A DNA stretch of 64,000 nucleotides from JAITMY01 sp031553765 (GTDB lineage: Bacteria > Bacteroidota > Bacteroidia > Bacteroidales > UBA932), in assembly GCA_031553765.1 (NCBI GenBank), contig JAVBKY010000003.1:62001-126000 (forward strand). The letters run 5' to 3'. The notes beneath the pieces were generated by a model. That model saw nothing but the letters and a program-made list of their open reading frames with translations, was not told the DNA's origin and ran no database searches. Below are positions 60,083 to 64,000 of this stretch, in pieces. The position numbers were made by a program, and so were the translations under genes. Position 1 is the first letter of the stretch. Each line of letters begins with the position of its first letter.

Positions 60083-61123
60083 TTAAGATATTACTACTTC
60101 ACTCACCCCCTCCCTCAAGCCAATCTTCGCCACCCAGCCCAATCTTCTCAACTTCTCCACACTCATTAACTTTCTCGGCGTACCATCGGGTTTAGAAGTA
60201 TTCCAAACAATGACTCCTTTATATTCCACAACCTCTTTTACCATTTCGGCTAGAGACTTTATGGAAAGATCCTCACCACATCCTATATTTACCAAGCCGG
60301 GTTCATTGTAAGTCTTCATTAAAAACACGCAAGCATCGGCAAGGTCATTCACATGCAAAAATTCGCGCAAAGGCGAACCTGTTCCCCACAACTCTATTTG
60401 CACACTGCCATCAGCGGTTTTTTGAATACCGTACTTAGCCAATTTTTGTAAAATATCCGTTTCGCTTGCCGAACCGGTAACACCCTCAACAGGGGTCTTA
60501 TCAAAATCGCTCCTTATGCTTGTCCAATCGTTAACTTCCAAGCGCTTTCCCAGCTGCATTTTGCGAATCAGCGCAGGCAGCACGTGCGATTTTTCCAAAT
60601 CATAGTTATCATTTGGACCATACAAGTTAGTAGGCATTACGCTAATAAAATTGCAACCGTATTGCGCGCGATAGGCATCACACAACTTTATTCCGGCAAT
60701 TTTTGCAATAGCATACGGCTCGTTTGTAGGCTCCAATTCTCCTGTAAGTAAATATTCCTCCTTTAGCGGTTGCGGAGCCATTTTGGGGTAGATACATGAC
60801 GAACCCAAGAACATCAACTTCTTCACACCATGAACGTAGCTCTGATGAACTACGTTGGCCTCCATCATCAGGTTCTCGTAGATAAACTCGGCACGATAGG
60901 TATTGTTGGCAACAATACCTCCCACCTTTGCTGCGGCAAGAAATACATACTCGGGTTTTTCCGCAGCAAAGAAATCAGCTACCGCCTGTTGGTTACGCAA
61001 GTCCAACTCCTTAGAAGAACGCAACGCAAAGTTAGAGTAGCCCTCCTTTTGCAACCTGCGCAGCAGAGCTGATCCCACCATCCCGTTGTGTCCGGCAATA
61101 TATATTTTTGATTGCTTGTCCAT
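60083..61123 (-). CDS. fcl: GDP-L-fucose synthase
   Basis: The enzyme epimerises and reduces GDP-4-keto-6-deoxymannose to GDP-L-fucose with NADPH. Motifs are IYIAGHNGMVGSALLRRLQ, FLAAAKVGGIVANNTYRAEF, MFLGSSCIYPKMAPQP, EPYAIAKIAGIKLCDAY (YxxxK) and MPTNLYGPNDNYDLEKSHVL. The 346 residues are longer than the usual 310-320; an extra stretch sits near 195-230 (LEVNDWTSIRSDFDKTPVEG), as in some Bacteroidetes homologues. It follows gmd by 21 bases, so the two are co-transcribed. Confidence 0.95.
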   Translation of the reverse strand: MDKQSKIYIAGHNGMVGSALLRRLQKEGYSNFALRSSKELDLRNQQAVADFFAAEKPEYVFLAAAKVGGIVANNTYRAEFIYENLMMEANVVHQSYVHGVKKLMFLGSSCIYPKMAPQPLKEEYLLTGELEPTNEPYAIAKIAGIKLCDAYRAQYGCNFISVMPTNLYGPNDNYDLEKSHVLPALIRKMQLGKRLEVNDWTSIRSDFDKTPVEGVTGSASETDILQKLAKYGIQKTADGSVQIELWGTGSPLREFLHVNDLADACVFLMKTYNEPGLVNIGCGEDLSIKSLAEMVKEVVEYKGVIVWNTSKPDGTPRKLMSVEKLRRLGWVAKIGLREGVSEVVIS

Positions 61124-61144
61124 ACTTTATTCCGCTAACTTTTT

Positions 61145-62257
61145 TTATTCATGTTGGCTAAGCACTGCATGTCCACCTTCCAGCAAATATTTATCACGCT
61201 TAAACAGGGCCACATCGCTTGCCATCATATCCTTTACCAGCGCAGGAAGGTCATACTCCGGCTCCCAGCCCAACTTGGTCTTGGATTTAGTAGGATCACC
61301 TATAAGCAAGTCCACTTCGGTAGGGCGATAGTATTTCGGATTAATACGCAACACCACCTGACCTTTTTCCAGCTGATATTCGCTATTGCTACACGACTTT
61401 ACCTTCGCAACTTCGTCCACACCCCTCCCTGAAAATTCCAACTCAATACCCAACTCTGCAAAGGCCATACGAATAAAATCACGTACAGGTGTTGTTACTC
61501 CCGTTGCTATCACATAATCCTCCGGCTTTTCCTGCTGAAGAATAAGCCACATGGCACGCACATAGTCCTTGGCATGTCCCCAGTCGCGCTTTGCATCAAT
61601 GTTGCCCATATACAGGCAATCCTGTAAGCCAAGGGCAATGCGCGCTGCACCACGAGTAATTTTGCGAGTAACAAAAGTTTCACCACGCAGGGGCGACTCG
61701 TGGTTAAATAAAATACCATTGCAAGCGTACATATTATACGCCTCACGGTAGTTTACCGTAATCCAGTAGCCATACAACTTTGCACAAGCATATGGAGAGC
61801 GGGGGTAGAAAGGCGTCGTTTCCTTTTGAGGAATTTCCTGCACCAAGCCATACAACTCCGATGTTGACGCTTGGTAAATTCTCGTTTTTTCTGTCAAACC
61901 CAACAAGCGCACCGCCTCCAGCAAGCGCAAAGTTCCCACCCCGTCTACATCAGCCACGTACTCAGGTGTATCGAAGCTCACCTTTACGTGGCTCATAGCA
62001 CCAAGATTGTAAATCTCATCGGGTTGTACCTCTTGTATAATGCGCGTAAGATTCATAGAGTCGCTCAAATCGCCATAATGCAACTTAAAGCGAATATCTT
62101 TTTCATTGGGATCCTGATATAAGTGGTCAATACGATCAGTATTGAAAAGTGAACTGCGGCGCTTAATTCCATGCACCTCATAACCCTTGGATAAGAGTAG
62201 TTCGGTTAAGTAGGCTCCATCTTGTCCTGTAACTCCGGTAATAATTGCTTTTTTCAT
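61145..62257 (-). CDS. gmd: GDP-mannose 4,6-dehydratase
   Basis: The enzyme converts GDP-mannose to GDP-4-keto-6-deoxymannose using bound NADP. The 370 residues show AIITGVTGQDGAYLTELLLS, YEVHGIKRRSSLFNTDRID, GDLSDSMNLTRIIQEVQPDE, YQASTSELYGLVQEIPQKE (catalytic Ser/Thr and Glu), YPRSPYACAKLYGYWI (YxxxK) and FNHESPLRGETFVTRKIT. With fcl it makes GDP-L-fucose, so fucose or a related 6-deoxy sugar is probably in the polymer. Confidence 0.97.
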   Translation of the reverse strand: MKKAIITGVTGQDGAYLTELLLSKGYEVHGIKRRSSLFNTDRIDHLYQDPNEKDIRFKLHYGDLSDSMNLTRIIQEVQPDEIYNLGAMSHVKVSFDTPEYVADVDGVGTLRLLEAVRLLGLTEKTRIYQASTSELYGLVQEIPQKETTPFYPRSPYACAKLYGYWITVNYREAYNMYACNGILFNHESPLRGETFVTRKITRGAARIALGLQDCLYMGNIDAKRDWGHAKDYVRAMWLILQQEKPEDYVIATGVTTPVRDFIRMAFAELGIELEFSGRGVDEVAKVKSCSNSEYQLEKGQVVLRINPKYYRPTEVDLLIGDPTKSKTKLGWEPEYDLPALVKDMMASDVALFKRDKYLLEGGHAVLSQHE

Positions 62258-62290
62258 AGATTTTATTTATTAAAATGTAATACTCATGTA

Positions 62291-62836
62291 TTAAAACACC
62301 TCCGCCTCGCTCAACAGCTTTGCGTTTTTATCTTTGTCCGACAGCAGCAACTCGCTTTCGGCCATTCCCCAATCAATAGCAATGGTGGAATCGTTGAAGC
62401 GAATACCACGCTCGCACTGTGGCGAATACACATTGTCGACCTTGTAGGCAAAAATAGCCTCCGGACTTTTCACCAAAAAACCGTGCGCAAAGCCATGCGG
62501 AATAAACAGCTGACGCTTGTTTTCCGAGGTCAATTCCACGGCTACGTATTTGCCAAATGTAGAAGAGGCCTTACGAATATCCACTGCCACATCCAATACC
62601 GATCCGCTAATTACGCGCACCAGCTTACTTTGCGCAAAAGGAGGCAGCTGATAGTGCAAACCACGCAACACACCGCGTGTTGACTTCGACTCGTTATCCT
62701 GTACGAACTCGATTTTGCCGATATGCTCTTCGAACATTTTTTGTTTGAAGCTCTCCATAAAATAGCCTCGCTCGTCGGCAAACACTTTAGGCTCTATAAT
62801 CCAAACGCCGTCAATGGCTGTCTTTATAAATTGCAT
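62291..62836 (-). CDS. rfbC: dTDP-4-dehydrorhamnose 3,5-epimerase, second copy
   Basis: The 181-residue cupin has IEPKVFADERGYFMESFKQK, EFVQDNESKSTRGVLRGLHY with the catalytic His, ISGSVLDVAVDIRKASSTF and LFIPHGFAHGFLVKSPEA. It is about as similar to the first copy (43669-44241) as homologues from different strains would be; the C-terminal part differs. No rfbA, rfbB or rfbD accompanies it here. It lies 33 bases upstream of gmd and 12 bases after the aminotransferase gene. Confidence 0.95.
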   Translation of the reverse strand: MQFIKTAIDGVWIIEPKVFADERGYFMESFKQKMFEEHIGKIEFVQDNESKSTRGVLRGLHYQLPPFAQSKLVRVISGSVLDVAVDIRKASSTFGKYVAVELTSENKRQLFIPHGFAHGFLVKSPEAIFAYKVDNVYSPQCERGIRFNDSTIAIDWGMAESELLLSDKDKNAKLLSEAEVF

Positions 62837-62848
62837 GCTGAATTGTTT

Positions 62849-64000
62849 TTACTTCCTTCCGGGATAAATTTTCAACGCTTCCTTCAGACATTCTATAGCG
62901 TTGCGTAAATCATCTATCTTAAGCACGTAGGCCAAGCGCACCTCATCGCGTCCACGGTCAAGCGTGAAGTAAAATCCGGTACCGGGTGCTACCATCACCG
63001 TCTGGTTCTTGTAGCTGAAATCCTCCAAAAGCCACTTGGCAAATTTATCCGAATCATCAATGGGTAGGCGCGCCATGGAGTAGAACGCACCCTTAGGTTT
63101 GGGGCAGTAAACACCCTCAATCTGATTCAACGCCTCCACCATAAAATCACGACGCTCCACATATTCGTGGTGCACGGCATCAAAGTATGATTGTGGTGTA
63201 TTGAGCGCCGCCTCCGCCGCAATTTGTCCGTAAAATGGAGGACACAGTCGTGCCTGACCAAACTTCAGCGCGGTTGCTATCAGCTCCTTATTTTTGCTAA
63301 TAATAGCGCCTTCGCGCGCGCCGCACATGCTGTAACGTTTTGACACGGAGTCAATCAGTACAATATTTTCATCCACCCCTTGCAGCTGCATGGCGGAGTA
63401 GCTCTGCTCGCCATCGTAGCAAAACTCGCGGTAGGCCTCATCGCAAAACAAGTATAGGTCGTACTTCTTCACAAGTATAGCCAAGCGCTCCAAGTCCTCG
63501 CGCGAATAAAGACTACCCGTAGGATTATTGGGATTGCTGATAAAAATACCCTTGGTTTTGGGCGTTATCAATCGTTCGAAAGCCTCAATATGGGGCAAAG
63601 AAAAATCATCATTAATATCGCATGTAATAGGCTTCACGTTCACACCTGCCTCAATGGCGTAAGCCCAGTAGTTAGCATAGAAAGGTTCGGGAATTATCAC
63701 CTCATCGCCGGGATTGAAGCAGGCCATAAAAGCAAACAGTATGGCCTCAGAACCTCCGGTGGTTATGAGAATATCCTCAATGTTTACGTTAATACCCAAC
63801 CTCTGGTAGTAGCTGGCAAAACCTCTTCTGAACGACTCGTTACCCGCCGAGTGCCCGTACTCCACAATGTTGGCATTGCAGTTTTTTATAGCATCAAGCG
63901 CCACCTGAGGGGTGGGTATGTCGGGTTGACCTATGTTGAGATGATACACCTTCCGTCCTGCGCGCTTAGCAGCTTCAGCCAGCGGCACCAGCTTACGAAT
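62849..64000 (-). CDS. Pyridoxal-phosphate aminotransferase, class I/II (5' end outside window)
   Basis: The frame continues past 64000, so the N-terminus is missing; the visible part is about 383 residues. AAKRAGRKVYHLNIGQPDIP (near the N-terminus), LITTGGSEAILFAFMACFNPG, IFISNPNNPTGSLYSREDLE and the PLP-binding IDSVSKRYSMCGAREG (Lys in SVSKRYS) are all of the aspartate-aminotransferase family, subgroup I-gamma. The GTG at 63988 could be taken as a start but upstream residues (IRKLV) fit homologues. Whether it makes an amino acid or an amino sugar is open; it is a common neighbour of housekeeping genes, so it may mark the edge of the locus. Confidence 0.9.
   Translation of the reverse strand: MRKLVPLAEAAKRAGRKVYHLNIGQPDIPTPQVALDAIKNCNANIVEYGHSAGNESFRRGFASYYQRLGINVNIEDILITTGGSEAILFAFMACFNPGDEVIIPEPFYANYWAYAIEAGVNVKPITCDINDDFSLPHIEAFERLITPKTKGIFISNPNNPTGSLYSREDLERLAILVKKYDLYLFCDEAYREFCYDGEQSYSAMQLQGVDENIVLIDSVSKRYSMCGAREGAIISKNKELIATALKFGQARLCPPFYGQIAAEAALNTPQSYFDAVHHEYVERRDFMVEALNQIEGVYCPKPKGAFYSMARLPIDDSDKFAKWLLEDFSYKNQTVMVAPGTGFYFTLDRGRDEVRLAYVLKIDDLRNAIECLKEALKIYPGRK

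Overview
The window looks like a chromosomal segment from a Bacteroidetes bacterium, probably in or near the order Bacteroidales. The evidence is: several start regions carry the Bacteroidetes -7 box TAnnTTTG with no clear Shine-Dalgarno sequence; there is a lipoprotein with the four-domain plan of the type IX secretion protein PorE; a DUF4294 protein is present; pyrF, prfA and purM are neighbours in the order I associate with Bacteroides-like genomes; and a Nudix-type regulator heads a xylose operon. By eye, the housekeeping flanks are about 45-50% G+C and the middle of the polysaccharide region is about one third G+C.

Positions 1 to 23 kb are mostly housekeeping genes. In order they are: the end of a LuxC-type acyl-CoA reductase gene; a sigma-54 response regulator facing a hybrid histidine kinase; a 53-residue secreted peptide; ddl; a DUF4294 gene; a polyprenyl diphosphate synthase; pyrF-prfA; purM; the PorE-like gene; a regulator-xylB-xylA operon read on the minus strand; tRNA-Gly(CCC); a LolC/E-like permease; an alpha/beta hydrolase; era; der; and kdsB. 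Several gaps hold palindromic dispersed repeats of at least three families.

Positions 23 to 64 kb form one long surface-polysaccharide region, all on the minus strand. A WcaJ-type initiating phosphoglycosyl transferase (23.0-24.5 kb) has its own promoter and a hairpin-bearing leader. Upstream of it lies an AT-rich block (24.8-42.5 kb) with glycosyltransferases, two pyruvyltransferase-like genes, two F420-hydrogenase-beta-like genes, left-handed beta-helix acyltransferases, a WbsX protein, an EpsG-type polymerase and a Wzx flippase. Next come rfbB, rfbC and rfbA, a small HAD protein, and the Wzc-Wza-OmpA export module (45.6-49.8 kb). A second block (50.2-62.8 kb) has its own Wzx, EpsG-type polymerase, glycosyltransferases, GDP-fucose genes (gmd, fcl) and a second rfbC. 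A 5'-truncated aminotransferase gene closes the window.

The simplest model is that WcaJ starts a lipid-linked oligosaccharide, the glycosyltransferases extend and decorate it, one of two flippase/polymerase pairs translocates and polymerises it, and Wza/Wzc exports it. Two genes in the region, one in each block, carry an 11-base G tract inside the reading frame, which makes them candidates for phase variation. No IS element, prophage, CRISPR array or rRNA gene was seen.
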